Origin: Candidatus Agathobaculum pullicola
Lineage (GTDB): Bacteria > Bacillota > Clostridia > Oscillospirales > Butyricicoccaceae
DNA length: 64,000 nt
NCBI GenBank assembly: GCA_019115085.1
Contig: DXEF01000034.1
Coordinates: 1-64,000 of the forward strand
Direction of reading: 5' to 3'
Below the pieces are notes generated by a model, which was given only the letters and a program-made list of their open reading frames with translations, was not told the DNA's origin and ran no database searches. Every line of letters begins with the position of its first letter. Position 1 is the first letter of the stretch. Shown one piece after another: positions 38,866-47,285 of this stretch. The position numbers were made by a program, and so were the translations under genes.

Positions 38866-41319
38866 TTGACGGAACAGATTTGCGCGGTTGCCGTGGATGC
38901 GGCGACCTACGCCATCGACAAGCTGTACTCCTACCGTGTGCCGGACGAGCTGCGGGAACAGGTGCAAATCGGCACCCGTGTTCTCGTGCCGTTCGGCTTT
39001 GGCAATAAACGGGCGGAAGCGGTCGTGCTCGCGTTCCGAGGGGACGCGGGCGGCCACAAGCTCAAGCCGGTCATCGAAGTACTGGATGACACGCCCATTT
39101 TGACCGCGCAGCAGCTCAAGCTCGCCGCGTGGATGCGCGAGCGACTGTATTGCACGTTTTTTGACTGTGTGCGGGTTATGCTGCCCGCAGGGCTGTGGTT
39201 CAAGCGTAACGAAACGTACACCCTCGCGCCCGATGCCGACCTTGCCGCGCTGCGGCAGTGGGATGGGGATGTGGGTCGAGTGCTTTCCCTGTTTGATCAG
39301 CCGGGACAGACGCTTGCCGTGTCCGATATCCGGCAGCGGCTGGGCGGAAAAAGTGTCACCCGTGTGCTGGATGCGCTGACGGGTGAGGGTGTGCTGACTT
39401 ACCACAGCAACACCGTGCAGAAATCGGGCGACAAGACCGAGAAAATGCTCGCGCTCGATATGGAAGCGGGAGAGGCAATGGCACGCATCGGTCGCCGCAG
39501 TCCCGCGCGGCTGGATGTGGTTTCCGTGCTGGCGGACGGCGGCTGGATGAGCCAGAAAGAGCTGGTGTATATGACCGGCGTGACCGACGCGGCGCTGCGC
39601 GACATGGTGAAAAAGGGTATGCTGCGCGCACGACAGGAGGAACGTCTGCGCACACCGGATTTTTCTCAGGTGCCGCCAGCACCGTCGCCGGTGCTGAGCG
39701 CGGCGCAGCAGCAGGCATATGACGGACTTGCCGCCTTGATGGATGAGGACGCGCCGCGCGCGGCGTTATTGTTCGGCGTGACCGGCAGCGGTAAGACGCA
39801 GGTGTACCTGAAGCTGATTGCGCACGCGCTTGAGCAAGGCAAAAGCGCGGTCGTCCTCGTGCCAGAAATCGGGTTGACGCCGCAGGTCATGCGGCAGTTT
39901 GCCGCGCAGTTCGGCGACACGGTTGCTGTTCTGCACTCCGCGCTGTCTGCCGGAGAGCGGTATGACAGCTTTAAGAAAATCAAATCCGGCCGTGCGCGCG
40001 TTGTTATCGGTACGCGCTCAGCGGTTTTTGCGCCGGTCGAGTGTCTCGGAGTGGTCATCCTCGACGAGGAACAGGACGGTGCGTACAAATCCGAGCAGTC
40101 CCCGCGCTATCACGCGCGCGATGTGGCCAAGTACCGTGCCGCACACGAGGGCGCGCTGCTGGTACTCGGCTCCGCGACCCCCTCGGTCGAGACGTATTAC
40201 GGGGCAAAACAGGGGAAATATCCGGTGTTTTCGCTCACCGAGCGGTTTATGGGCGCCAGCCTGCCCGAGGTGCAGATTGCGGATCTGCGCGGACAGGCCC
40301 GCGAAGGGCGTAGCGGCGTCATTGGCCAGCAGCTGGAAAGCGAGCTGATTGACACACTCGGTACAGCGAAACAGGCGATTTTGTTCCTCAACCGACGCGG
40401 TAACAGCCGTGTGATAGGCTGCGCGCTGTGCGGCTGGGTGCCGGCGTGCCCGTCGTGTTCGACGAGTATGACTTACCACTCGGCTTCCGGTCGCGCGATG
40501 TGCCACTATTGCGGTGCATCGGTTAAAATCACGGGTACCTGCCCGGTCTGCGGCGGCACGAGTCTGTTTACCGAAACGCCGGGTACGCAGAAGGTCGAGC
40601 AGGAATTGCACGAAAAATTCCCGTCCGCGCGTGTGCTGCGCATGGACGCAGACACGATGACTACCAAGGGTGCGCACGAAAAACTGCTGGCGCAGTTTGC
40701 CAAAGGCGGCGCGGATATCCTGCTCGGCACGCAGATGGTGACCAAGGGGCTGGACTTTGAGAATGTCACGCTCGTTGGTGTGCTGGATGCGGACCAGAGC
40801 CTGTATGCGCAGGATTACCGCGCGCGGGAGCGCACGTTTTCGCTCATCACGCAGGTGGTCGGGCGAGCGGGACGGCGGTTTGATACGGGCAAGGCCGTCA
40901 TCCAGACGTACAGCCCGACGCATCTGGTCATTCTGACCGCCGCGCGGCAGGATTACGAAGCGTTTTACGAGCGCGAGATGGAAACGCGGCAGGCGCTGCA
41001 ATGCCCGCCGGTCTGCGATTTGACCGTATTGACCGCGATAGGAGAGGTAGAGCAGCAGGTGCTGGCAAGTCTGATTGCACTCAAAACCCGCCTGCAAAGC
41101 CTGATGGAAGGGCAGTATGCGGACGTGAAAGCCCCCGTACTCGGCCCGGCGGCGGCGCAGGTAGTCAAGGTGATGGGACGATACCGCTATCACCTGACCA
41201 TGCGTGCGCAAAATACGGCACGCTGGCGAGCGCTGATTGCGGGTGTGATGCGCGAGTTTTTGCAGGACAGCAAAAACCGAGGGGTGACCGTGTTTGCGGA
41301 CGAAAATCCCGATCTGTGA
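38866..41319 (+). CDS. priA: Primosomal helicase PriA
   Basis: 817 residues, TTG start at 38866 after GAAAGGAG. N-terminal DNA-binding domain (TYAIDKLYSYRVPDELREQV), helicase Walker A FGVTGSGKTQVY (about residue 300), DEEQ box (VILDEEQDGAYKSEQ, about 395), zinc-binding cysteines CALCGWVPACPSC, CHYCG and CPVCG (about 520-565), then helicase C domain. It restarts stalled forks by loading the replicative helicase, so it pairs with the DnaD/loader genes functionally. Confidence 0.97.
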   Translation: MTEQICAVAVDAATYAIDKLYSYRVPDELREQVQIGTRVLVPFGFGNKRAEAVVLAFRGDAGGHKLKPVIEVLDDTPILTAQQLKLAAWMRERLYCTFFDCVRVMLPAGLWFKRNETYTLAPDADLAALRQWDGDVGRVLSLFDQPGQTLAVSDIRQRLGGKSVTRVLDALTGEGVLTYHSNTVQKSGDKTEKMLALDMEAGEAMARIGRRSPARLDVVSVLADGGWMSQKELVYMTGVTDAALRDMVKKGMLRARQEERLRTPDFSQVPPAPSPVLSAAQQQAYDGLAALMDEDAPRAALLFGVTGSGKTQVYLKLIAHALEQGKSAVVLVPEIGLTPQVMRQFAAQFGDTVAVLHSALSAGERYDSFKKIKSGRARVVIGTRSAVFAPVECLGVVILDEEQDGAYKSEQSPRYHARDVAKYRAAHEGALLVLGSATPSVETYYGAKQGKYPVFSLTERFMGASLPEVQIADLRGQAREGRSGVIGQQLESELIDTLGTAKQAILFLNRRGNSRVIGCALCGWVPACPSCSTSMTYHSASGRAMCHYCGASVKITGTCPVCGGTSLFTETPGTQKVEQELHEKFPSARVLRMDADTMTTKGAHEKLLAQFAKGGADILLGTQMVTKGLDFENVTLVGVLDADQSLYAQDYRARERTFSLITQVVGRAGRRFDTGKAVIQTYSPTHLVILTAARQDYEAFYEREMETRQALQCPPVCDLTVLTAIGEVEQQVLASLIALKTRLQSLMEGQYADVKAPVLGPAAAQVVKVMGRYRYHLTMRAQNTARWRALIAGVMREFLQDSKNRGVTVFADENPDL

Positions 41320-41333
41320 GGCGTGGAGGAACG

Positions 41334-41942
41334 ATGGAACAACAATTTGTGATTCGGCGGGCGGCGGCGGGAGACGCGGCGGCTCTTCTGGAAATCTATC
41401 AGCCGTACATTACGGATACGGTTATCACATTTGAATATGAGGTGCCCGCGACGGAGGAATTTGCCGCGCGCATCACGGACACGCTCGCGCGGTTTCCGTA
41501 TCTTGTGTGCCAGCGGGATGGAAAACCGGCTGGTTATGCCTACGCGCATCCCATCCGAGAGCGTGCGGCCTACGACTGGGCGGTGGAGCTGTCCATTTAC
41601 TTAGCGCCCGCGGCGCAGGGATACGGCGTAGGCACAGTGATGTACCGCTGTCTGATTGATCTGCTGGAGATGCAGAATGTACGTATTTTATACGGCTGCG
41701 TTACACTGCCGAACGAGAAAAGCCGTCGTCTGCACGAAAAACTGGGCTTTGCGCTGACGGGCGTGTGGCATGGTTCGGGCTGGAAGTTCGGGCGGTGGCA
41801 CGACGTGGGCTGGTTTGAAAAGCGCATGGGCGGCGACGGACCGGCGCAGCCGATTGTGCCGTTTGATAGACTAAAAGAAGAAAAAATACAGGAATGTTTG
41901 CGCCGGTATACGGCAATGCTGAATAATGGAGGACTGAACTGA
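41334..41942 (+). CDS. GNAT N-acetyltransferase (phosphinothricin-acetyltransferase-like)
   Basis: 202 residues, ATG at 41334 after GGAGG; the frame extends upstream over priA without an RBS. GNAT landmarks: RRAAAGDAAALLEIYQPYITDTVITFEYE (PAT-type N-terminus, landmark ITFEYE), QGYGVGTVMYRCL acetyl-CoA loop and NEKSRRLHEKLGF. The PAT/MddA group acetylates L-amino-acid-like compounds such as methionine sulfone or phosphinothricin. A 35-residue C-terminal tail is unusual. It is inserted between priA and def. Confidence 0.85.
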   Translation: MEQQFVIRRAAAGDAAALLEIYQPYITDTVITFEYEVPATEEFAARITDTLARFPYLVCQRDGKPAGYAYAHPIRERAAYDWAVELSIYLAPAAQGYGVGTVMYRCLIDLLEMQNVRILYGCVTLPNEKSRRLHEKLGFALTGVWHGSGWKFGRWHDVGWFEKRMGGDGPAQPIVPFDRLKEEKIQECLRRYTAMLNNGGLN

Positions 41943-41943
41943 C

Positions 41944-42444
41944 ATGGCACTTCGTAAAATTCTGACAGAGGGCGATGAGCAGCTTTTGAAGCACAGCCGC
42001 AAGGTGGAAAAGTTTGATAATCGTCTGCATATGCTGCTGGATGATATGCGCGAGACGTTGGAAAACTCAGGCGGCGTTGGTCTTGCCGCGCCGCAGGTCG
42101 GCGTGCTGCGGCGCGTGGTGGTGCTGCTGGACGTGAACACCGAGCCGGAGGAGCTGATTGAGCTGGTCAATCCCGAGGTGATCGAGACGCGCGGTGCAGA
42201 ACGCGTGGTTGAGGGCTGCCTGTCCGTGCCGGGCGTGTACGGCTATGTCACCCGCCCGACCTGGGCCAAGATCCGTGCGCAGGACCGCGACGGTAACTGG
42301 TTCGAGCGCGAGGGCGAAGGCATTGTCGCGCAGTGCTTCTGCCACGAGACCGAGCACCTCGACGGCCACCTGTTCACCGAGAAGGTCGAGGAGTATGTCG
42401 ATCTGGAAGACCTCCAGCAGGATGGCAAGGGTGACGCGGAATGA
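41944..42444 (+). CDS. def: Peptide deformylase
   Basis: 166 residues. The three motifs are GVGLAAPQVG (about residue 42), EGCLSVPG (about 89) and the metal-binding HETEHLDG (about 133). It removes the formyl group from nascent proteins, and fmt, which adds it to initiator tRNA, overlaps its end by 4 bp. Confidence 0.96.
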   Translation: MALRKILTEGDEQLLKHSRKVEKFDNRLHMLLDDMRETLENSGGVGLAAPQVGVLRRVVVLLDVNTEPEELIELVNPEVIETRGAERVVEGCLSVPGVYGYVTRPTWAKIRAQDRDGNWFEREGEGIVAQCFCHETEHLDGHLFTEKVEEYVDLEDLQQDGKGDAE

Positions 42445-43373
42445 AAATCGTGTTTATGGGCACGCCGGATTTCGCCGTGCCGAGTTTGCGGGCGCTTATC
42501 GAAGCGGGACATGAGGTGTGCGCTGTATACACCCAGCCCGACAAGCCGCAGGGCCGCAAGCAGATTCTGACCCCGCCGCCGGTGAAAACGCTGGCGCAGG
42601 AGCATAACATCCCGGTGTATCAGCCGCAGACGCTCAAAAAAGAGGAGGAACAGGCGCAGCTGCGTGCGCTCGCGCCCGAGGTTATCATCGTGGTGGCCTA
42701 TGGTAAGCTGCTGCCGAAAGCCGTGCTGGACATCCCGCCGCGCGGGTGCATCAATGTGCATGGTTCGCTGCTGCCACGCTGGCGCGGGGCCGCGCCCATT
42801 CAGTGGTCGGTCATCGCGGGCGACGAAAAGGCAGGCGTGACGACCATGCGGATGGCCGAGGGGCTGGATACGGGCGACATGCTGCTCAAGTACGAAACCG
42901 AGGTCGGCGCGCGGGAGACCGCGGGCGAGTTGTTCGACCGACTGGCGCAGGCGGGCGCGCAGTTGCTGGTGGAAACGCTCGACCGGCTCGACACCATCAC
43001 CCCAACCCCGCAGGAGGATAGTCAAAGCTGCTACGCGCATATGCTGGATAAGCAGATGGCAGTGATCGACTGGTCCAAGTCGGCGCGTGAGATCGATTGT
43101 CTGATTCGTGGACTGAACCCGTGGCCGGTGGCCTTGACGACGCTGGACGGCGCGCGGCTCAAGGTTTATGCGGCGCAGCCGGTTTCTGGTGAAGGGAAGC
43201 CGGGCGAGGTACTGGTGAGCGATGCGAAAAAGGGGCTTGTGGTCGCGTGCGGCGTGGGGGCGCTGGCGCTGGAAGAGATTCAACTGGTCGGTGGAAAACG
43301 CATGAAGAGCGCGGATTTTCTGCGCGGTCATGCGGTGGAGAAAGCAACCGTTTTAGGTGGATCAAAGGAGTAA
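42441..43373 (+). CDS. fmt: Methionyl-tRNA formyltransferase
   Basis: 310 residues. Formyl-folate domain with MKIVFMGTPDFAVPSL, the SLLPRWRGAAPIQW loop (about residue 108) and TGVTTM-type GVTTMRMAEGLDTGDML (about 135); C-terminal OB-like domain from about 205. Formylates Met-tRNA initiator. Coupled to def by ATGA. Confidence 0.97.
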   Translation: MKIVFMGTPDFAVPSLRALIEAGHEVCAVYTQPDKPQGRKQILTPPPVKTLAQEHNIPVYQPQTLKKEEEQAQLRALAPEVIIVVAYGKLLPKAVLDIPPRGCINVHGSLLPRWRGAAPIQWSVIAGDEKAGVTTMRMAEGLDTGDMLLKYETEVGARETAGELFDRLAQAGAQLLVETLDRLDTITPTPQEDSQSCYAHMLDKQMAVIDWSKSAREIDCLIRGLNPWPVALTTLDGARLKVYAAQPVSGEGKPGEVLVSDAKKGLVVACGVGALALEEIQLVGGKRMKSADFLRGHAVEKATVLGGSKE

Positions 43374-43376
43374 GCT

Positions 43377-44084
43377 ATGCCTTATTTTGGTTATTACGGC
43401 ATTGATATGTATTATATCGTGCTGGTGGTTCCCTGCATCATTCTGGCGTTCTGGGCACAGAGCAAGGTCAAAAGCACATTCGGTAAATATTCGCAGGTAC
43501 TCAATCGGCGCGGTTTGAGCGGCGCACAGGCAGCGGATGCGGTGCTGCGGGCAAACGGTGTGACCGGCGTGCGCATTGAGCGGGTTTCCGGCCGTCTGAC
43601 CGACCATTTCGACCCGCGCTCGAACGTCATCCGTTTGTCGGACGCGGTGTACGATTCGACCTCGGTCGCGTCAGTGGGTGTGGCCGCGCACGAGGCGGGT
43701 CATGCGGTGCAGCATGCGGTCGGCTACTTTCCCATCCGGCTGCGCACGGCTATCATCCCGCTGACGCAGTTCGGCTCGATGGCGGCATTCCCGCTCATTC
43801 TGCTGGGTATTTTTCTCAATTCCGAGACGTTTATCAACATCGGTATTCTTGCGTTCGGACTGGCGACCCTGTTCCAGCTCGTGACGCTGCCGGTGGAGCT
43901 GAATGCGTCGAGCCGCGCGCTGGCGGCCATCCGTGAGCGCAATCTGCTGTATGAAGACGAATACCCGATGGCGAAAAAGACGCTCACTGCCGCTGCGATG
44001 ACCTATGTTGCCGCGCTTGCGGTGTCGCTCGCGCAGCTTTTGCGACTGCTGCTGATTTTTGGAGGACGGAGACGCGATGACTGA
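43377..44084 (+). CDS. Membrane zinc metallopeptidase (YugP type)
   Basis: 235 residues. Membrane segments near both ends (about 8-25, 125-150, 152-172, 205-225). HEAGH at about residue 104 (VAAHEAGHAVQHA) is the zinc site, with the family motif FDPRSNVIRLS ahead. This COG2738 peptidase is a standing member of the def-fmt-rsmB cluster in Clostridia. Substrate unknown. Overlaps rsmB by 8 bp. Confidence 0.9.
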   Translation: MPYFGYYGIDMYYIVLVVPCIILAFWAQSKVKSTFGKYSQVLNRRGLSGAQAADAVLRANGVTGVRIERVSGRLTDHFDPRSNVIRLSDAVYDSTSVASVGVAAHEAGHAVQHAVGYFPIRLRTAIIPLTQFGSMAAFPLILLGIFLNSETFINIGILAFGLATLFQLVTLPVELNASSRALAAIRERNLLYEDEYPMAKKTLTAAAMTYVAALAVSLAQLLRLLLIFGGRRRDD

Positions 44085-45426
44085 CAAACGCCCGCGCACG
44101 GCGCGCGAAGCCGCGGCCCTGGCGCTGTTCGCAATGGACGAGGACGGCGCGTGGTCGGACGGTGCGCTGCACCAGCGCCTTGCCCATGCCGCGCTTGCAA
44201 GCCGCGACGCGGCGCTGGCCTCCCGGCTGGTATACGGCACGGTGCAGAATGAGATGCTGCTGGACTGGTATTTGCGGCATTTTTCCAGCGTACGGCTCAA
44301 GAAAATCGCGCCGCGCGTGCGTATCTGCCTGCGCATGGGGCTGTATCAGCTGATTTTGATGGATAAAATCCCGCCGCATGCCGCGGTCGCGGAGACAGTG
44401 GAGCTGGTGCGGCGGTACTGCCGCGCGGACGGGCGCACGGTTTCGTTTGCCAACGCCGTGCTGCGGCACGCGGCAGATGCGGTGCAGAACGGCAGCCTGC
44501 CTGTGCTTGACTGTCCGGACAAGGAAAGCTACTATGCGCTCCGATACAGCCATCCCGAATGGCTGGTGCGGCACTGGTCGGAGCAGTTTGGTCAGAAAAT
44601 GGCCGAAAAGCTGTGTCAGGCGGACAACGCGGACACGCCGGTGTCCGTGCGGGTGAATCTTTTGAAAACCACGCCAGAGGCCGCGCGCGCGGCGCTGGAA
44701 AGCGCGGGGCTGACTGTGCAGGTGCATCCGGCGTTCGACGACATTCTGCTCTGCGCCGGCGGGGATGTGGCGGCGACCACCGCGTTTGAGACGGGCGAAA
44801 TCACCGTGCAGGACGCGGCAAGCGCGCTTGCGGCTGCGGTGGCAGACCCCAAACCGGGCGACACCGTACTGGACTGCTGCGCCGCGCCCGGCGGCAAGAG
44901 CTTTGCCATGGCCGGACGCATGCAGGGGTGCGGCAGCGTTACCTCGTGCGACATCTACGAACATAAGCTGGCCCGCATCCGCGAGGGCGCGCGGCGAATG
45001 GGGCTTTCTAACATCCAGACTGCTTTGCAGGATGCCGCCGCGCCGCGGGAGGAGTGGAAAGACACGGCGGATGTGGTGCTGTGCGACGTGCCGTGCTCGG
45101 GACTTGGCATCATCCGAAAAAAGCCCGAAATCCGCTATAAAGACCCGGCGGAGCTGGAAAACCTGCCCGCCTTGCAGGCGAGCATCCTGCAAAACTGCGC
45201 GCAGTATGTCAAAGAAGGTGGCACACTGGTTTATTCGACCTGCACGATTTTGCAGCGCGAGAATGAGGATGTTGTCCGCGCGTTTCTCGCGGCCAATCCG
45301 TCGTTTGAGGCTGTCCCGTGGGAGCATAAGGTATGCGGCATGCGCGAGGACGGCATGGTGACGCTGCTGCCGCCCGTACATCAGACCGACGGCTTTTTTA
45401 TCGCCAAAATGAGGAAGAACGCATGA
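44077..45426 (+). CDS. rsmB: 16S rRNA m5C967 methyltransferase RsmB
   Basis: 449 residues, ATG 44077 after GGAGG. N-terminal NusB-like domain (about 1-140), C-terminal Rossmann methyltransferase with DCCAAPGGKSFAMA (about residue 270), DVPCSGLGIIRKKPEI (about 340, catalytic Cys) and LVYSTCTI (about 388, second Cys). Uses S-adenosylmethionine. Overlaps rlmN by 4 bp. Confidence 0.95.
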   Translation: MTDKRPRTAREAAALALFAMDEDGAWSDGALHQRLAHAALASRDAALASRLVYGTVQNEMLLDWYLRHFSSVRLKKIAPRVRICLRMGLYQLILMDKIPPHAAVAETVELVRRYCRADGRTVSFANAVLRHAADAVQNGSLPVLDCPDKESYYALRYSHPEWLVRHWSEQFGQKMAEKLCQADNADTPVSVRVNLLKTTPEAARAALESAGLTVQVHPAFDDILLCAGGDVAATTAFETGEITVQDAASALAAAVADPKPGDTVLDCCAAPGGKSFAMAGRMQGCGSVTSCDIYEHKLARIREGARRMGLSNIQTALQDAAAPREEWKDTADVVLCDVPCSGLGIIRKKPEIRYKDPAELENLPALQASILQNCAQYVKEGGTLVYSTCTILQRENEDVVRAFLAANPSFEAVPWEHKVCGMREDGMVTLLPPVHQTDGFFIAKMRKNA

Positions 45427-46457
45427 CAGAAATCAAGTCCCTGACAATGGAAGAACTGAAAGCCGAACTGGCCCAGATGGGTGAAAAGCCCTTCCGCGCG
45501 GGACAAATCTTCAAATGGCTCCACCAGCCGGTAGAGTCTTTTGAAGAGATGTCCAACCTGTCCAAAGATCTGCGCGCGAGACTTGCTGAGCGGTTTATCC
45601 TGACCGTACCGCAGGTGGCGCGCAAGCAGGTCAGTCAGATTGACGGCACAGTGAAATATTTATGGCGGCTGCGGGACGGCGACTGCGTCGAGTCCGTTTT
45701 GATGCACTACGAGCACGGCGTGTCGGTCTGTGTATCGACGCAGGTGGGCTGCCGGATGGGGTGCAAGTTCTGCGCATCGGGCCTTGCCGGCCTGAAACGC
45801 CATCTGTCCGCGGGCGAAATCCTCGACGAAGTGCTGTTCATGCAGAAGGACAGCGGCAAGGCGGTGTCCAACATCGTGCTGATGGGAACGGGGGAACCGC
45901 TCGATAATTACGATAACGTGCTGAAATTTCTGCATCTGGTCAGCTGTTCGGAGGGTGTTAACATCGGTCAACGCCATATTTCCTTGTCAACGAGCGGAAT
46001 TGCTGATAAAATAGAAAAGCTAGCAGGAGAAAAACTACAGATAACCCTGTCGGTTTCTCTGCATGCGCCGGATAACGAGACGCGCTCGTCCATTATGCCG
46101 GTAAACGACGCGTATCCGGTCGAGCGGCTGATGCGCGCGTGCCGGTACTATTTTGACACGACCGGACGGCGCATTTCCTATGAGTACATGATGGCGCAGG
46201 GCAAGACCGACCGCCCGTGGCAGGCGGAAAAGCTGGCCGCGCTCCTGCGCGGCAGACCCGCGCACGTCAATCTCATCCCGCTCAATGAGGTGGCGGAAAG
46301 CCCGCTGCGGCCTTCGCGGCCCGAGGCGGTGCGCCGCTTTCAGCAAGCGCTGGAAAAGCGTGGCGTAACCGCGACTGTGCGACGGCGGCTCGGCCCGGAC
46401 ATTGACGCCGCCTGCGGCCAGCTGCGCCGCAGAGAGCTGCAAAAACAGCAGAGTTAA
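45423..46457 (+). CDS. rlmN: Dual-specificity RNA methyltransferase RlmN
   Basis: 344 residues. Radical SAM motif CRMGCKFC (about residue 110), MGTGEPLDNYDN (about 155), and the conserved cysteine near the C-terminus in DIDAACGQLR. Methylates C2 of A2503 in 23S rRNA and A37 in tRNA. Start MTEIKSLTMEELK at 45423 overlaps the rsmB stop. Confidence 0.97.
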   Translation: MTEIKSLTMEELKAELAQMGEKPFRAGQIFKWLHQPVESFEEMSNLSKDLRARLAERFILTVPQVARKQVSQIDGTVKYLWRLRDGDCVESVLMHYEHGVSVCVSTQVGCRMGCKFCASGLAGLKRHLSAGEILDEVLFMQKDSGKAVSNIVLMGTGEPLDNYDNVLKFLHLVSCSEGVNIGQRHISLSTSGIADKIEKLAGEKLQITLSVSLHAPDNETRSSIMPVNDAYPVERLMRACRYYFDTTGRRISYEYMMAQGKTDRPWQAEKLAALLRGRPAHVNLIPLNEVAESPLRPSRPEAVRRFQQALEKRGVTATVRRRLGPDIDAACGQLRRRELQKQQS

Positions 46458-46526
46458 GGCCGGTTTCATCAAAACCGGATACCCGAATGGGAGATATCAT
46501 CCTTACAAGACACTGGAGGTGTTCCT

Positions 46527-47279
46527 ATGGAATGGTTTGGCTTGACCGACAAAGGCCGTGTGCGCCCGACCAATCAGGATATCTATCAAATCGAAGCACG
46601 GGAGGATAACCAGACCGTGCTGCTTGTCGTGTGTGACGGTATGGGCGGCGCGAACGCGGGCAATGTGGCCAGCCGCTTTGCCGCACAGTCGTTTGTGGAG
46701 TCCGCATGCGGCGCGCTGAGCGATACGCTCGACGCTGCAAAACGACAGACACTGCTGACGCATGCGCTGGTGCAGGCAAACGATACGGTGTTTGCGCTCG
46801 CCGGACGGCAGCCCGAATTTCGCGGCATGGGCACCACGCTGGTTGCAGCGCTGGTACAGGGCGAAGAGGCAACCATCTTGAACGTCGGGGACAGCCGCGC
46901 CTACTTATTCGACGGCACGCGCCTGCATCAGCTGACCGAGGATCATTCCTATGTCGAGGAGATGCGCCGTCAGGGCCGCATCACCGAAGCGGATGCCCGC
47001 ACGCACCCGCAGAAAAATCTGATTACCCGTGCGGTCGGCGTGGAGCCGGATGTGGAAGGCGATCTGTTTGAAGCACGGCTCGCGCGGGGCGAAATTCTGC
47101 TGCTTTGCTCGGATGGATTGACCGGTATGGTCGAGGACGAGAAAATCGCGCAGACACTAAAAGATGCCAAGACGCTCGCGCTGGCGGGCGATGCGCTGCT
47201 GACCCTCGCGATGGAGGGCGGCGGCCGCGATAATATCACGGTTGCGCTGTTCACCCGCGGCGCGCAAGAGGAGGCGTAG
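46527..47279 (+). CDS. prpC: PP2C-type protein phosphatase PrpC/Stp
   Basis: 250 residues, RBS GGAGGTG. PPM motifs: GLTDKGRVRPTNQD (residue about 5), VCDGMGGANAG (about 33), FRGMGTTLVAAL (about 95), NVGDSRAYLF (about 118), LCSDGLTGMVED (about 190) and GGRDNITVAL (about 230). Reverses the action of the adjacent PASTA kinase. 6 bp separate the two genes. Confidence 0.96.
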   Translation: MEWFGLTDKGRVRPTNQDIYQIEAREDNQTVLLVVCDGMGGANAGNVASRFAAQSFVESACGALSDTLDAAKRQTLLTHALVQANDTVFALAGRQPEFRGMGTTLVAALVQGEEATILNVGDSRAYLFDGTRLHQLTEDHSYVEEMRRQGRITEADARTHPQKNLITRAVGVEPDVEGDLFEARLARGEILLLCSDGLTGMVEDEKIAQTLKDAKTLALAGDALLTLAMEGGGRDNITVALFTRGAQEEA

Positions 47280-47285
47280 CTCCCT